Notes: generated from the letters alone by a model not told the origin. Shown: positions 9,847 to 18,104, numbered from the stretch's first letter. The stretch is 64,000 bases of DNA from Microbulbifer variabilis (GCF_020524905.1 NZ_JAIVKI010000001.1:558001-622000); one strand, 5' to 3'. Made by a program: numbers and translations.

Positions 9847-11412
9847 TTATTGGCTGTGAAATTTTATAGATCTTACGATTCGATCGGCATTTGCCATAAT
9901 GGTATAGGTGATGGTTGAACCTGGAATATTTGGGAAATTGGCGGAATCTACGATATGAACTTTCTTAAAGTGCGTTGGTCTTCCTAAAAGGTCTGAATGG
10001 AATATATTGTGACTTCCCCCCATCGGAAAGCTGCCTCCCTGATGGAAGCTTTTGCCAGGTGGCTGTACGGTTAAGAAATGGGGTGGCACTACACCAAGCT
10101 TTATCAGTGAACGTCTTATCAGTGACTGAGTTTCTTGGGCGATTTTTCGGGTCCTGGTATTTTTAATTCCTCTTATTTCTACTCTGGAACTATCTGGATG
10201 TTTGCTTGCTAAGGTGAGTTCCAGTGCATCAGAATCTTCAGAGGATATGAAGCCCTGGATTATGCATAAGTGATCCAAGGCGATTTGTTTGGGGAGAAAG
10301 GAAGGAAGTAGAGATGTTAATTGCTCATCAATAATTTGGCTGCGACCATAAAATTGAAGGTGTATTTGTTCTGGGCTGATACTTGGGTTTTCAATTTCCA
10401 TAAAAATTTCTGTTAATGTGAAATCGACTTCATAGTGACACCCTTTGTAGAGAAATATGGGGAAGAAAAAGTGTTGACTGTTTTGTATTTTTAAAGGCGT
10501 GTTTAATAAGTTGAGAGATCTAGCGAGTATAGTGGTAGTTGCAAACTGGCCCGCGGCAAGGAATACTCTCCGCGCAGTAAATCTATTGATTTGGCCGTTA
10601 TTTATATCAACTGCAATCACCTCAACGCCTTCCTTTGTTTCATGGACTTCCTGCACAAAGAAACCTTGATGTATTGCCAAACCACTTCTCTGTAGCTCCT
10701 CAAATAAATATTTAGGGTTGAAAATTGATTTGTATGGGCACCCATCAAAACAGTGTCCGCAATACTTGCATCCATGCTCTCCCGTACTCGCATCTACCGC
10801 TAGCCTAGACCTGCCAAATTCAATACCTTTCCGCCTAAGAGTATTTTCAATGGCTGTCATTTTTTGAAGTAAAAAACCTGTCAGTGCATTTCTCTTGATA
10901 GCAGTAGGGTTGTTAGTAAATAGTGGGTACTTAACGTGGAGATTATCTATTTCTGCACTTATTGGCATATAGCGGAGTACATTTTGGTAGGATGGTGCCA
11001 GCTCATTTAAGGATATAGGCCATTTTCGCAGCTGGCGCTCACTATAGGGCAGAATCGCTGCTCCCCAAACGTTTCCCAGTCCGCCAAAGCCATGGGAGAA
11101 CTCTGCTTTACAGTTTTCTGTTGTAATGGTGAGTTGTTTGGGTATTCTGTAAGGAAAGTCAGATCCGAATAGATACCTCCTTTCCAGACCTTTATGAGAG
11201 GCTATTGGTGGTGGAAATAGCTTATCTTTCTCTTTCTGTGTCCATGCATCAGATTTACTTTCGGATAGGACATTGACTTGGTGTTTGATATCTTCTTCAA
11301 GATCGTATGCGACGTCGATGACTTCAACGGCTTGCCCGATATCTTGTAATGCTTTAACTGTTGCGATACTCGCAGGACCACTTCCGATAACTAGATTCTT
11401 AATCCTATTCAC
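9847..11412 (-). CDS. GMC-like FAD-dependent oxidoreductase with embedded ferredoxin-type Cys motif
   Basis: The 521-aa product starts with a Rossmann FAD-binding fold (KNLVIGSGPASIATVKAL) and ends with GMC-oxidoreductase-like blocks (GGSFPMGG near residue 470 and ANFPNIPGSTITYTIMANAD near 500). Near residue 220 it contains CKYCGHCFDGCPYKSIF, which fits the CX2CX2CX3CP pattern of 4Fe-4S ferredoxins and is unusual for a GMC enzyme. The substrate is unknown. I chose GTG at 11412, preceded by GGGAAGAA, because it puts the FAD motif at the N-terminus; a TTG at 11466 would add 18 residues. The gene looks clearly AT-richer than its neighbours, as does the next one, suggesting acquisition. Confidence 0.72.
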   Translation of the reverse strand: MNRIKNLVIGSGPASIATVKALQDIGQAVEVIDVAYDLEEDIKHQVNVLSESKSDAWTQKEKDKLFPPPIASHKGLERRYLFGSDFPYRIPKQLTITTENCKAEFSHGFGGLGNVWGAAILPYSERQLRKWPISLNELAPSYQNVLRYMPISAEIDNLHVKYPLFTNNPTAIKRNALTGFLLQKMTAIENTLRRKGIEFGRSRLAVDASTGEHGCKYCGHCFDGCPYKSIFNPKYLFEELQRSGLAIHQGFFVQEVHETKEGVEVIAVDINNGQINRFTARRVFLAAGQFATTTILARSLNLLNTPLKIQNSQHFFFPIFLYKGCHYEVDFTLTEIFMEIENPSISPEQIHLQFYGRSQIIDEQLTSLLPSFLPKQIALDHLCIIQGFISSEDSDALELTLASKHPDSSRVEIRGIKNTRTRKIAQETQSLIRRSLIKLGVVPPHFLTVQPPGKSFHQGGSFPMGGSHNIFHSDLLGRPTHFKKVHIVDSANFPNIPGSTITYTIMANADRIVRSIKFHSQ

Positions 11413-11530
11413 TAAGGTTCTTCCCGCCAAGCACTTGTTTCGTGCCCGTTTTAAACTCTCTCTCAATCAATAGAATTGTAGCTGGGTTATATTTTCGGTT
11501 CGGTGGCGTTCTTTTATTGGTCAGGAGGTA

Positions 11531-11570
11531 GATTCCGCCCCTTCCAATTTCTTGTGGAAGAGGCGGAATC
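11531..11570. repeat. Long inverted repeat after the secreted phosphodiesterase gene
   Basis: GATTCCGCC-C-CTTCCA at 11531-11546 and TGGAAG-A-GGCGGAATC at 11555-11570 form a 16-position stem with one mismatch and an 8-nt loop. It begins 6 bp beyond the stop of the minus-strand gene at 11577, so it probably marks the 3' end of that mRNA. There is no T tract on the minus strand, whereas CTTTTCTTAT follows on the plus strand. Confidence 0.6.
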
Positions 11571-11576
11571 CTTTTC

Positions 11577-12614
11577 TTATCGCCTAAACCAGGAAAAATC
11601 CACAAAAACTGGATCGTGGTCGCTTAATCCAGAATAGGCTGGAGAACCGATAAAATAATTGGTGACCTCCAATGTGTAGTTGGGATTGTTGTTAATCACC
11701 ACTACATGGTCTGTGTCATCCTGCAGCTCATCGGCACAGGCCTCTAAGCTGGTATCGCTACCAGTGAGCATATATTGGCAGGCGTGCTTGCCACCGGTTT
11801 TTTCGAAAAAGGCTTTCCAGGTCTGGTAATTAACGCCGCGCCAGTCGTCATCATTTTCATCAAATGCCATATTGAAGTCTCCCGCTAATATAACGGTGGC
11901 ATTGCTTGAATGGGAGACAATCATATCGGCGATCTGATCAAGTTGCTTTGCCTTAGCGATCAGATCCGCATCCTGGTGGCCCGCATCCATATGGGTGTTA
12001 TAGATATGTACATGATAATTTTCAGTGACCTCAACTTTTGCCACGGTAAAACCTTTCTCCGTATCACAATCATTACCTGAGCATTTGTTGAAGGTTTCCT
12101 CTTCATACGTAGCAAAGGAGTAATCGTCATCATCGCGATTTTCCCGGTCAAAAGGAAATTTGGAAAAAGTGAGTAGCCCGTTGCCAAATGAGGTACCGCC
12201 TCCCTTCCAGTGTTTTGAGCGATAGGGCACAGTATCGTTGCTGAGTTTGTCATCATCATCCAGGTAATTCGCCTTGGTTTTATTCCAAACCTCCTGCATC
12301 AGCCAGAGATCCTTGGGGTCTTCATTGAAAGTGCGAATAATCTGTTTGAAGTCTGACTTACTATTGCCGCCGATGCATTGTAAAAAACCATCCATGTTGT
12401 ACACCATCATGTCAAAGCTGCCTGAATTGGCATCTTCAAAGCTGGTGTCACCATACTCATACCCATCCAGATCTTTTGATCCAGTTTCATCCACATCATC
12501 GATAAATTCGAACCAGTTACACGAGGTGATAGCGTCCCAAACATCTTCGAAATCTGCAGCGCTGGCTGGATAGCTGATTAGTAGGGCAAGGGAAATACAG
12601 ATTCTTTTTAACAT
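11577..12614 (-). CDS. Secreted endonuclease/exonuclease/phosphatase-superfamily hydrolase (sphingomyelinase/DNase I-like fold)
   Basis: The 345-aa product begins with a signal peptide ending near residue 19 (SYPASAADF). The body matches the metal-dependent EEP superfamily. MMVYNMDGF leads the first strand, LWLMQEVW supplies the metal-binding Glu, HVHIYNTHMDAGHQDAD resembles the bacterial sphingomyelinase C type, ILAGDFNMAFDEND holds the DxN pair, and GLSDHDPVFVDF is the terminal catalytic block. The protein is notably rich in Asp. Activity could be on a phospholipid or on nucleic acid; the sequence does not settle this. The ATG at 12614 has GGAGAA upstream. Base composition is AT-rich like the neighbouring oxidoreductase gene. 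Secretion is likely. Confidence 0.82.
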   Translation of the reverse strand: MLKRICISLALLISYPASAADFEDVWDAITSCNWFEFIDDVDETGSKDLDGYEYGDTSFEDANSGSFDMMVYNMDGFLQCIGGNSKSDFKQIIRTFNEDPKDLWLMQEVWNKTKANYLDDDDKLSNDTVPYRSKHWKGGGTSFGNGLLTFSKFPFDRENRDDDDYSFATYEEETFNKCSGNDCDTEKGFTVAKVEVTENYHVHIYNTHMDAGHQDADLIAKAKQLDQIADMIVSHSSNATVILAGDFNMAFDENDDDWRGVNYQTWKAFFEKTGGKHACQYMLTGSDTSLEACADELQDDTDHVVVINNNPNYTLEVTNYFIGSPAYSGLSDHDPVFVDFSWFRR

Positions 12615-13053
12615 TTTTTATTCTCCATAGTTTTATCGCTGGGGGGTGCAGGGTCAGAAATGGAAAGCCTCTTATGTTTGGACTTTTTATTTTTGAGGGT
12701 GGGATGATGGATAGCGTAGATTACAAATTGGAGTAAGAAAGATTTTTTTTATTTTATTTTTTCAGTGAATGGCGCGGGCTTGTGTGTTTGGGTGGAAGCG
12801 TAAGTCTTTAATCAAAGGATGAGTATTTTTCTGCCAGTCAGTTGAGCATATCCTGTCTTTAAGCCGGTAACAGTCGCTGAATGCATCTCAGGTTATTTCT
12901 CTGTTTCACTTTTGACGACCTGTTGAAGTAGGCGCAAAGGCAGAGCAATATTTTCTGTATTACATGGATATGTACTCTGCGGGGGGATAGGGGAGGATTA
13001 GTGCTGTGGATTTATAGCGGATGCTTTGAAGATGAAAGCTGCAGTTATTCTAC
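12615..13053. other. AT-rich intergenic region, no gene seen
   Basis: This 439-bp gap separates the secreted hydrolase gene from the thioesterase gene. It contains homopolymer-rich sequence (a run of T and A near 12738-12765) and no open frame with family resemblance. The promoter of the hydrolase gene must lie here, but I could not assign boxes with confidence. Confidence 0.5.
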
Positions 13054-13857
13054 TCAAGCAAAAATAGTAACCATCTGCCGGGATAAAGCAGCGAGTCTGC
13101 CACTGCGATCCCAAAGGCGCGCCTGAATCACGGCATAGCCATCTTCCGCTTGCTCCACTTCTGCTAAGTATTGCCACCAATCCGACGCCTTGCACCCAGG
13201 TAGGGGCTCCATAAATTCCAGGGTCCAGGTGAGAGAGCTGGCCGGTGCTGGTGCTTTAAGCATGGGCAAAGTCGCCGGTGGCCAGGCGTCGATCAGTGCG
13301 AGCAAGTGGCTGATACCTACAGTTTTTGCACTACCGTCCTTAAAACGTACCCAACCGCCCAGTTGCCGTTCTGAGGTACCACTGAAAGGCATTTGGCCAC
13401 AGGCAATACGGTAGTCATATTTTTGCGTGAACTCCGGTACGACACCCTCGATATACGGCAGGGCGACACATTTTTCCGGGCAGAGAAATTCGGGGGCGGC
13501 AGGGGTGTCGACTTTTACGGAGGAGTCCCTGCCGCTGCCGAAACTGGCAAGCGCCGCGAGCATAACCGCGTCGTTCTGCAGCAGCTGGCCCTGTGCTTGG
13601 GTTACTGAGCGACCAGCGCGCAATACCTGCGCATCAATGTGTACCGCTTCCGCGCTAACCGGACCGACAAAAGAGAAGGTGAGCGAGCGCAGGCTGCTTT
13701 CCCTTGTTGCTACCTCAGTAACCTCCGTCGCCATTTTTTCGTAGAGCATGGCCGCAACCAGGCCGCCAAAGGTGGCTCGACCCTGGCTCCAGCCTGTGGG
13801 GACTGTATTTGCGCCCTGTTTATTACGCCACTCAAGGAGAAGTTCATCAAAGGTCAT
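13054..13857 (-). CDS. Acyl-CoA thioesterase-like protein (double hotdog fold)
   Basis: The 267-aa protein looks like the TesB-like thioesterase superfamily, with two hotdog repeats. The N-terminal half has GWSQGRATFGGLVAAMLYEKM followed by LRSLTFSFVGPVSAEAVHID and GRSVTQAQGQLLQNDAVML. The C-terminal half has GGWVRFKDGSAKTVGISHLLALIDAWPP and ends with YAVIQARLWDRSGRLAALSRQ. Such enzymes hydrolyse acyl-CoA thioesters in the cytoplasm; the acyl chain length here is unknown. It is the last gene of the minus-strand block and lies 91 bp after panB, at the place where panC stands in Pseudomonas. No panC was found within the window. Confidence 0.85.
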   Translation of the reverse strand: MTFDELLLEWRNKQGANTVPTGWSQGRATFGGLVAAMLYEKMATEVTEVATRESSLRSLTFSFVGPVSAEAVHIDAQVLRAGRSVTQAQGQLLQNDAVMLAALASFGSGRDSSVKVDTPAAPEFLCPEKCVALPYIEGVVPEFTQKYDYRIACGQMPFSGTSERQLGGWVRFKDGSAKTVGISHLLALIDAWPPATLPMLKAPAPASSLTWTLEFMEPLPGCKASDWWQYLAEVEQAEDGYAVIQARLWDRSGRLAALSRQMVTIFA

Positions 13858-13948
13858 AGAGTTACCGCTGGACAGGCGGACTTTGTGCAGTCCGCCGAGG
13901 AGATGTCGGTGCCATTTAAGCTGGTGTTAAGTGGCCCCAAATAGAAGA

Positions 13949-14761
13949 CTAATTGAACGTGTGGCTGTCTTCGGGGAATACGCCGATTTTGACGTCCGCT
14001 GCGTACTTGCGCAGGGCGCCGGGGATATCGCCGGCTTCCACCAGGAAGTTCTTGGAAAACTTCGGTGGCTGCTCCGTGAGGCCGAGGATATCGTTGATGA
14101 CCAGAACCTGGGCATCGGTATCGCGCCCAGCGCCGATGCCGATAGTCGGCATGGACACGGACTCGGTAATGCGCCTGGCCAGGGCGCTGGGCACACATTC
14201 CAGCACTAATAGATCGGCACCGGCCTGATCCAGCAGAATCGCATCCTCCAGCATTTGCTCGGCGTGTTTTTCATCTCGACCCTGAACCCGGTAGCCACCG
14301 AGCTTGTGAACGGACTGGGGAGTGAGCCCAAGGTGGGCACAGACAGGGATACCGCGATCTGTGAGCATTTTGACTGTATCGGCAAGCCAGGCACCACCCT
14401 CGATCTTCACCATATGGGCACCGGCCTGCATGATACGGGTGGCATTTGTGATCGCTTGCTCCGGCGTGGCGTACGTCATGAATGGCATATCGCCCATGAT
14501 CAGGGATTTTTTATTACCTCGCGCCACCGCTTCCACGTGGTAGATCATTTGCTCCATAGTAACCGGCACTGTGCTGTCGTAGCCCAGCACGGTCATACCC
14601 AGGGAGTCACCCACTAATACGGTTTCTACACCGGTTTTCTGGGCCATAGCCGCCATGGGCGCATCGTAGAGAGCGACGGTAATAAATTTCTCGCCGTTCG
14701 CTTTCATTTTGCGCAGAGTTTGCACGGTAACGAGCTTTTCTAATTCTGAGGGTGCATACAT
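13949..14761 (-). CDS. panB: 3-methyl-2-oxobutanoate hydroxymethyltransferase (ketopantoate hydroxymethyltransferase)
   Basis: PanB transfers a hydroxymethyl group from 5,10-methylene-tetrahydrofolate to 2-oxoisovalerate, the first committed step of pantothenate synthesis. The 270-aa protein shows the standard blocks: ITVALYDAPMAAMAQKTGVE, LVGDSLGMTVLGYDSTVPVT, GDMPFMTYATPEQAI, VKIEGGAW, AHLGLTPQSVHKLGGYRVQG, LVLECVPSALARRITES and IGIGAGRDTDAQVLVINDILG. The ATG at 14761 is 5 bp downstream of the kinase stop, so the two are co-transcribed. Folate-derived one-carbon units link it to folK two genes upstream. Confidence 0.97.
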   Translation of the reverse strand: MYAPSELEKLVTVQTLRKMKANGEKFITVALYDAPMAAMAQKTGVETVLVGDSLGMTVLGYDSTVPVTMEQMIYHVEAVARGNKKSLIMGDMPFMTYATPEQAITNATRIMQAGAHMVKIEGGAWLADTVKMLTDRGIPVCAHLGLTPQSVHKLGGYRVQGRDEKHAEQMLEDAILLDQAGADLLVLECVPSALARRITESVSMPTIGIGAGRDTDAQVLVINDILGLTEQPPKFSKNFLVEAGDIPGALRKYAADVKIGVFPEDSHTFN

Positions 14762-14766
14762 AGCGG

Positions 14767-15453
14767 TTAACTTCCCGGGTTGTAGTAATGACGGCCCTTG
14801 GTCACTGTGAGCATGTACTCTACCAGTTGCTGGTAATCCTTTGGGCTATCGACAATATCGATGTCTTCGCTGTTGACAATCAGCAGCGGTGAGCTGTCGT
14901 AGAAATGGAAAAATTGGGTGTAGGCATCGTTGAGTGTGGCCAGGTATTCAGTACTGATAGCGCGTTCAGCGGGGATGCCTCGATTGCGAATGCGGGTCTG
15001 CAGGACTTCCAATGGCGCCTGCAGATAAATCACCAAGTCGGGTTTGGGCGCCTCTAAGGTGAGATGCTGGAACACCTGTTGGTAGAGTGCGAGTTCATCC
15101 ACATCCAAGGTGACTTGGGCAAATAGTTGATCCTTCTCGATAAGGAAGTCCGCCACCCGCACAGGTTCAAACAGATCATCCTGGCGCAGGGCCTGGATCT
15201 GTTGAGAGCGCTGCAGCAAAAAATGTAATTGGGTTGGAAGTGCGGCGTTCTTGGGGTCGCGATAGAAGCGCTCGAGGAAGGGGTTTTCCTCGGGCAGCTC
15301 CAACAGGGTGTCGTAATTGAAAGTGGTGGCCAGTTTCTTGGCCAGCGTGGTTTTGCCCACACCGATATTGCCTTCAACAGCAATGAATTTCGGCGGGGTT
15401 CTCTCCGGTTGGCCAAATTCACACGGATTGGTTTCGCTGTTGTCGATAACCAC
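14767..15453 (-). CDS. Deoxynucleoside kinase family protein
   Basis: The 228-aa protein has the Walker A motif GNIGVGKTTLAKKLA near residue 30, a DFLIEKDQLFA segment matching the substrate-site DRS-like region of the deoxynucleoside/deoxyguanosine kinase family, and a lid-type R-rich segment TRIRNRGIPAERAI. Such kinases phosphorylate deoxynucleosides for salvage. A deoxynucleoside kinase at this place between folK and panB occurs in several marine gammaproteobacteria, to my recollection, but its substrate is not known. The start is GTG at 15453 with GGAG about 9 bp upstream. The first 20 residues are poorly conserved, so a slightly later start is possible. Confidence 0.85.
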   Translation of the reverse strand: MVIDNSETNPCEFGQPERTPPKFIAVEGNIGVGKTTLAKKLATTFNYDTLLELPEENPFLERFYRDPKNAALPTQLHFLLQRSQQIQALRQDDLFEPVRVADFLIEKDQLFAQVTLDVDELALYQQVFQHLTLEAPKPDLVIYLQAPLEVLQTRIRNRGIPAERAISTEYLATLNDAYTQFFHFYDSSPLLIVNSEDIDIVDSPKDYQQLVEYMLTVTKGRHYYNPGS

Positions 15454-15561
15454 GTGTTTGACTCCTCTGGTTTGGGCGTCTTCCCTGATGGGCTACAGGC
15501 GCCAAAATACTATCAAGCGGGGCGACCAGTCGAGCACTTTTAGCGCTGCATTAAGGGCTGG

Positions 15562-16038
15562 TTAGATTTTCTTCAGGCGGTTTTGCGGACAATTTTGCAG
15601 CAGTTGTTGCAATGATTCTCCAGTTGGCAGTTGCAGCTGGGGGGCCAGCTCGGCCAGGGGCAGCAGCACGAAGTTGCGCTCTGCCATGCGCGGGTGCGGC
15701 ACCTGCAGGCGAGCTTCGTCTAACCGGAACTCGCCGAACAGCAGAATGTCCAGGTCGAGGGTGCGTGCTCCCCAGCGCACTGAGCGCTCGCGTCCGTGGG
15801 CCTGCTCAATCGATTGCAGCTGGTTGAGCAGCTCAATGGGCTGCAGCGCGCTCTCCAGTTCTGCCACAGCGTTGACATAATCAGGCTGCTCACCGGGGCC
15901 AATAGGGGCGCTGTGATAAAAGCTGGAGCAGCCTAAAAGTCGACTGCGGGGAATTTCTTCGATGGCTGCCAGGGCACTGCGCAGCTGTTTCAGGGGCTCA
16001 GCCAGATTACTGCCGAGCCCGATAAAAACCCTTTCCAT
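15562..16038 (-). CDS. folK: 2-amino-4-hydroxy-6-hydroxymethyldihydropteridine pyrophosphokinase
   Basis: FolK (HPPK) transfers pyrophosphate from ATP to 6-hydroxymethyl-dihydropterin in folate biosynthesis. The 158-aa length is normal. Motifs are VFIGLGSNLAEPLKQLRSAL at the N-terminus, GPGEQPDYVNAVAELES, RWGARTLDLDILLFGE with the two metal-binding Asp residues, and VPHPRMAERNFVLLPLAELAP. The start codon shares one base with the pcnB stop (TAATG), so translation is coupled. The pcnB-folK order is shared with Pseudomonas and E. coli. Confidence 0.97.
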   Translation of the reverse strand: MERVFIGLGSNLAEPLKQLRSALAAIEEIPRSRLLGCSSFYHSAPIGPGEQPDYVNAVAELESALQPIELLNQLQSIEQAHGRERSVRWGARTLDLDILLFGEFRLDEARLQVPHPRMAERNFVLLPLAELAPQLQLPTGESLQQLLQNCPQNRLKKI

Positions 16039-17390
16039 TATTCGGCAGCCTTTGGCCTGCGTCGACGTCCGCCGCGGGAATTGCGGCCGCGATGATTACC
16101 GCCGCCATTGCGCTGGAGCTTGCGCACCATTTGTTGGCGTTGCTCATCGTCGGCCTGCTGGAATTCGGTCCACCAGTTGCCCAAGCCGGGCTCAAGCTCA
16201 CCACACTCTTCGCGTAAGAGCAGGAAGTCGTAAGCGGCGCGGAAGCGAGGGTGTTCCATTTGGCGTTGGGCGCGACTGCCACCGCGTTGTGGTAGGCGGT
16301 GCTGCAGGTCCCAGATTTCGCGCATGGGGATAGAGAAACGCTTGGGAATTGCGGTATGGGCCAGCTGATTGCTGGTGATTTTTTGTGCTGCTTGGGCCAA
16401 TGCCGGCGCTGGTGGGATCCCCCTTTCTATGAGTTTTTTCTGCTCCTCATTCACGGCTGGCCACAACAAAGCCGCATATAAAAAGGCGGGTGTGACACGC
16501 ATGTCGGCCTGGATACGCTGATCGGTATTGCGCAGTGCGCGTCGGGTCAGTTCCAGTGCCGAAGGGTTCTTTTCAATCTGGGCGGCGTTATCGGGGAACA
16601 GGTGTTTCCACAAGTGGTAGCGGTGCAGTAATTCGAAAGTACGCTCGCCCTGGCCGCTCATCAGCAGCTTGAGGATCTCGTCGAACAGGCGTGCGGGGGC
16701 AATATTGCGCAGTAGGGGGGCCAGCTCCTGCAAAGGGGCTTCGGTACCGGCTTCAATAGCAAAATCCAGTTTGGCGGCAAAGCGCACCGCGCGTAGCATC
16801 CGCACAGGGTCTTCTTTATAGCGTGTGGCCGGAGCGCCAATCATGCGGATAAGACGCTTTTCTATATCCTCCACACCGCCGGTGTAATCGTGAATGGCGA
16901 AGCCATCGGTGGTGTAGTAGAGCGCATTAACCGTGAAGTCCCGGCGCACGGCGTCACTTTCCAGATCGCCGTAGACATTGTCGCGCAGTAGCATACCGTG
17001 TTCAGACTGCTTGGCTTCATGTTCTTCGCCATCGCTGTGGTGACCGCGGAAAGTGGTGACCTCAATGACCTCACGGCCGATACGCGCGTGGAGGATCCGA
17101 AAGCGTCGTCCCACGATACGTGCGCCACGAAACAGTACTTTGGCCTGTTCTGGGGTAGCGTCAGTGGCAACATCGAAGTCTTTGGGGTGGCCGCCGAGCA
17201 TTAGATCCCGTACACCGCCACCGACAATGTACGCTTGGTAACCCGCGTCCTGTAGGCGCTTCATGACCGTTAGGGCCGCGCGGCTGATGTCCCGGCGGGA
17301 GATATTGTGATCGCTGCGGGCGATAATCCTGGGGCCTTTCTTGGCCGGCTTGCGCCAGCGTTTGATACTACTAATCAAATTATTGAGCAT
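16038..17390 (-). CDS. pcnB: Poly(A) polymerase I
   Basis: PcnB adds poly(A) tails to RNA 3' ends, promoting decay. The protein is 450 aa from the chosen start. The nucleotidyltransferase head has YIVGGGVRDLMLGGHPKDFDVATDATPEQ and the following RRDFTVNALYYTTDG block that recognises ATP. A neck and body follow with RYKEDPVRMLRAVRFAAKLDF. The C-terminus is highly basic (RNGGGNHRGRNSRGGRRRR). I prefer ATG at 17390 (MLNNLISSIKRWRKPAKKGP) because it resembles the usual N-terminus and length; an in-frame ATG at 17459 would add 23 unmatched residues. No strong ribosome site is visible for either. In this lineage the gene follows cbrB and the proposed sRNA. Confidence 0.95.
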   Translation of the reverse strand: MLNNLISSIKRWRKPAKKGPRIIARSDHNISRRDISRAALTVMKRLQDAGYQAYIVGGGVRDLMLGGHPKDFDVATDATPEQAKVLFRGARIVGRRFRILHARIGREVIEVTTFRGHHSDGEEHEAKQSEHGMLLRDNVYGDLESDAVRRDFTVNALYYTTDGFAIHDYTGGVEDIEKRLIRMIGAPATRYKEDPVRMLRAVRFAAKLDFAIEAGTEAPLQELAPLLRNIAPARLFDEILKLLMSGQGERTFELLHRYHLWKHLFPDNAAQIEKNPSALELTRRALRNTDQRIQADMRVTPAFLYAALLWPAVNEEQKKLIERGIPPAPALAQAAQKITSNQLAHTAIPKRFSIPMREIWDLQHRLPQRGGSRAQRQMEHPRFRAAYDFLLLREECGELEPGLGNWWTEFQQADDEQRQQMVRKLQRNGGGNHRGRNSRGGRRRRPKAAE

Positions 17391-17617
17391 ACGGCTGTCT
17401 GTCTTGACTGCTGCCATCTGTTTGTGACCGAAAATGCCCTGTTGGTGCTGAGGCCACATCTTCGGTGGCGGCAGGCTTTACACCCGCGCTTTCCTTCCCC
17501 CACATGAGCTGGGGTATGGTTGTTGCACTACTGGGGCTTCTGAATCTGGGCGGGCCCAGGGGCGAAGTCCAAAACAGAGGGCGGCAATGGCATCTGCTGT
17601 CAGTATGTAGGACTCGC

Positions 17618-17633
17618 TGGCGCGATTCTAACA
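17618..17633 (-). promoter_or_regulatory. Candidate extended -10 promoter for pcnB
   Basis: On the minus strand TGTTAGAAT (17633-17625) fits an extended -10 element (TG-N-TAGAAT). No good -35 box is present at normal spacing. A start near 17618 would give a leader of about 230 nt before the chosen pcnB ATG. This is a weak call based on one motif. Confidence 0.3.
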
Positions 17634-17649
17634 CACGCAAAGCAATGCG

Positions 17650-17983
17650 CCCGCAATCTGCGGGTGCCGAGAAGTTTGGGAAAAGTTTGGGAATTATTAT
17701 TACAGGTATGAAGGCAGCGGCTTCCTTGCGCTCTTAATTTGCTATCAAGCAAACACCCTCTCCCAGGTATAAATCAGTCAGTTTGCAACGCGCTTGTTGT
17801 TATTTTTATTCTTCTTTCGAATTTATTGTTATTGTTTATTGTTGTTCTTGCGGTTTTGGCCACTCATTGCTTTTGTTATCGGCCGCCCCATTATTTTTAT
17901 TATGTTTCGCCCACTTATTTTGAGTAGTTATAGGGCTTTTAACGGTCATTTATTTTTATTGTTGGCCGTTTTTAATTTTTGTA
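17650..17983 (-). ncRNA. crcZ: CrcZ-like small RNA (Hfq/Crc-sequestering), predicted
   Basis: A transcript from the sigma-54 promoter would start near 17983 and run towards pcnB through sequence that has no convincing ORF. It carries eight exact AAYAAYAA (CA-motif) matches: one at 17963-17956, five overlapping within 17846-17822, and two within 17804-17794, plus near matches around 17890-17905. The first motif sits in the loop of a short AACGG/CCGTT stem. In Pseudomonas CrcZ, CA motifs bind Hfq together with Crc and lift catabolite repression, and crcZ lies between cbrB and pcnB exactly as here. The 3' end is uncertain: the only tidy hairpin (CCCGCA/TGCGGG, 17650-17664) lacks a T tract, so the RNA may be processed or continue into pcnB. 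Confidence 0.7.
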
Positions 17984-17994
17984 CTAAGAGTAAA

Positions 17995-18010
17995 GCACTT
18001 AGCGTGCCAA
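17995..18010 (-). promoter_or_regulatory. Sigma-54 (-24/-12) promoter of the CrcZ-like RNA
   Basis: The minus strand reads TTGGCACGCTAAGTGCTTT from 18010. It matches the sigma-54 consensus TTGGCACG-N4-TTGC at all but one core position and keeps the invariant GG-N10-GC spacing (GG at 18008-18007, GC at 17996-17995). The predicted transcription start is about 17983. It lies about 280 bp beyond the cbrB stop. The enhancer-like half-sites and an IHF consensus upstream fit activation by CbrB. Confidence 0.85.
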
Positions 18011-18028
18011 CTTTAAAAAATCTTTATA

Positions 18029-18041
18029 AATCAGTAGGTTA
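18029..18041 (+). promoter_or_regulatory. IHF consensus site between enhancer and promoter
   Basis: AATCAGTAGGTTA matches the IHF consensus WATCARNNNNTTR at every defined position, and the sequence immediately 5' is A/T-rich, as in strong IHF sites. It is centred about 27 bp upstream of the -24 element, a place where IHF commonly bends DNA to bring enhancer-bound activators to sigma-54 polymerase. The consensus is short, so context carries much of the weight. Confidence 0.55.
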
Positions 18042-18104
18042 CAAACTTTACGAAAATTGATGGAACTTTTCTGAGCGCCAATGCGTTACGTAAGGTGCGG
18101 CAAC

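Noticed and set aside
11405..11605. 66-codon minus-strand ORF between the oxidoreductase and phosphodiesterase genes
   Set aside because: It covers the inverted repeat and overlaps both genes; the composition is not protein-like.
17739..18060. Plus-strand hydrophobic ORFs of 62 and 88 codons in the cbrB-pcnB gap
   Set aside because: Their Phe/Leu/Ile-rich sequence is the complement of the A-rich CA motifs. They lack a ribosome site and family resemblance, and the region is better explained as a minus-strand RNA.
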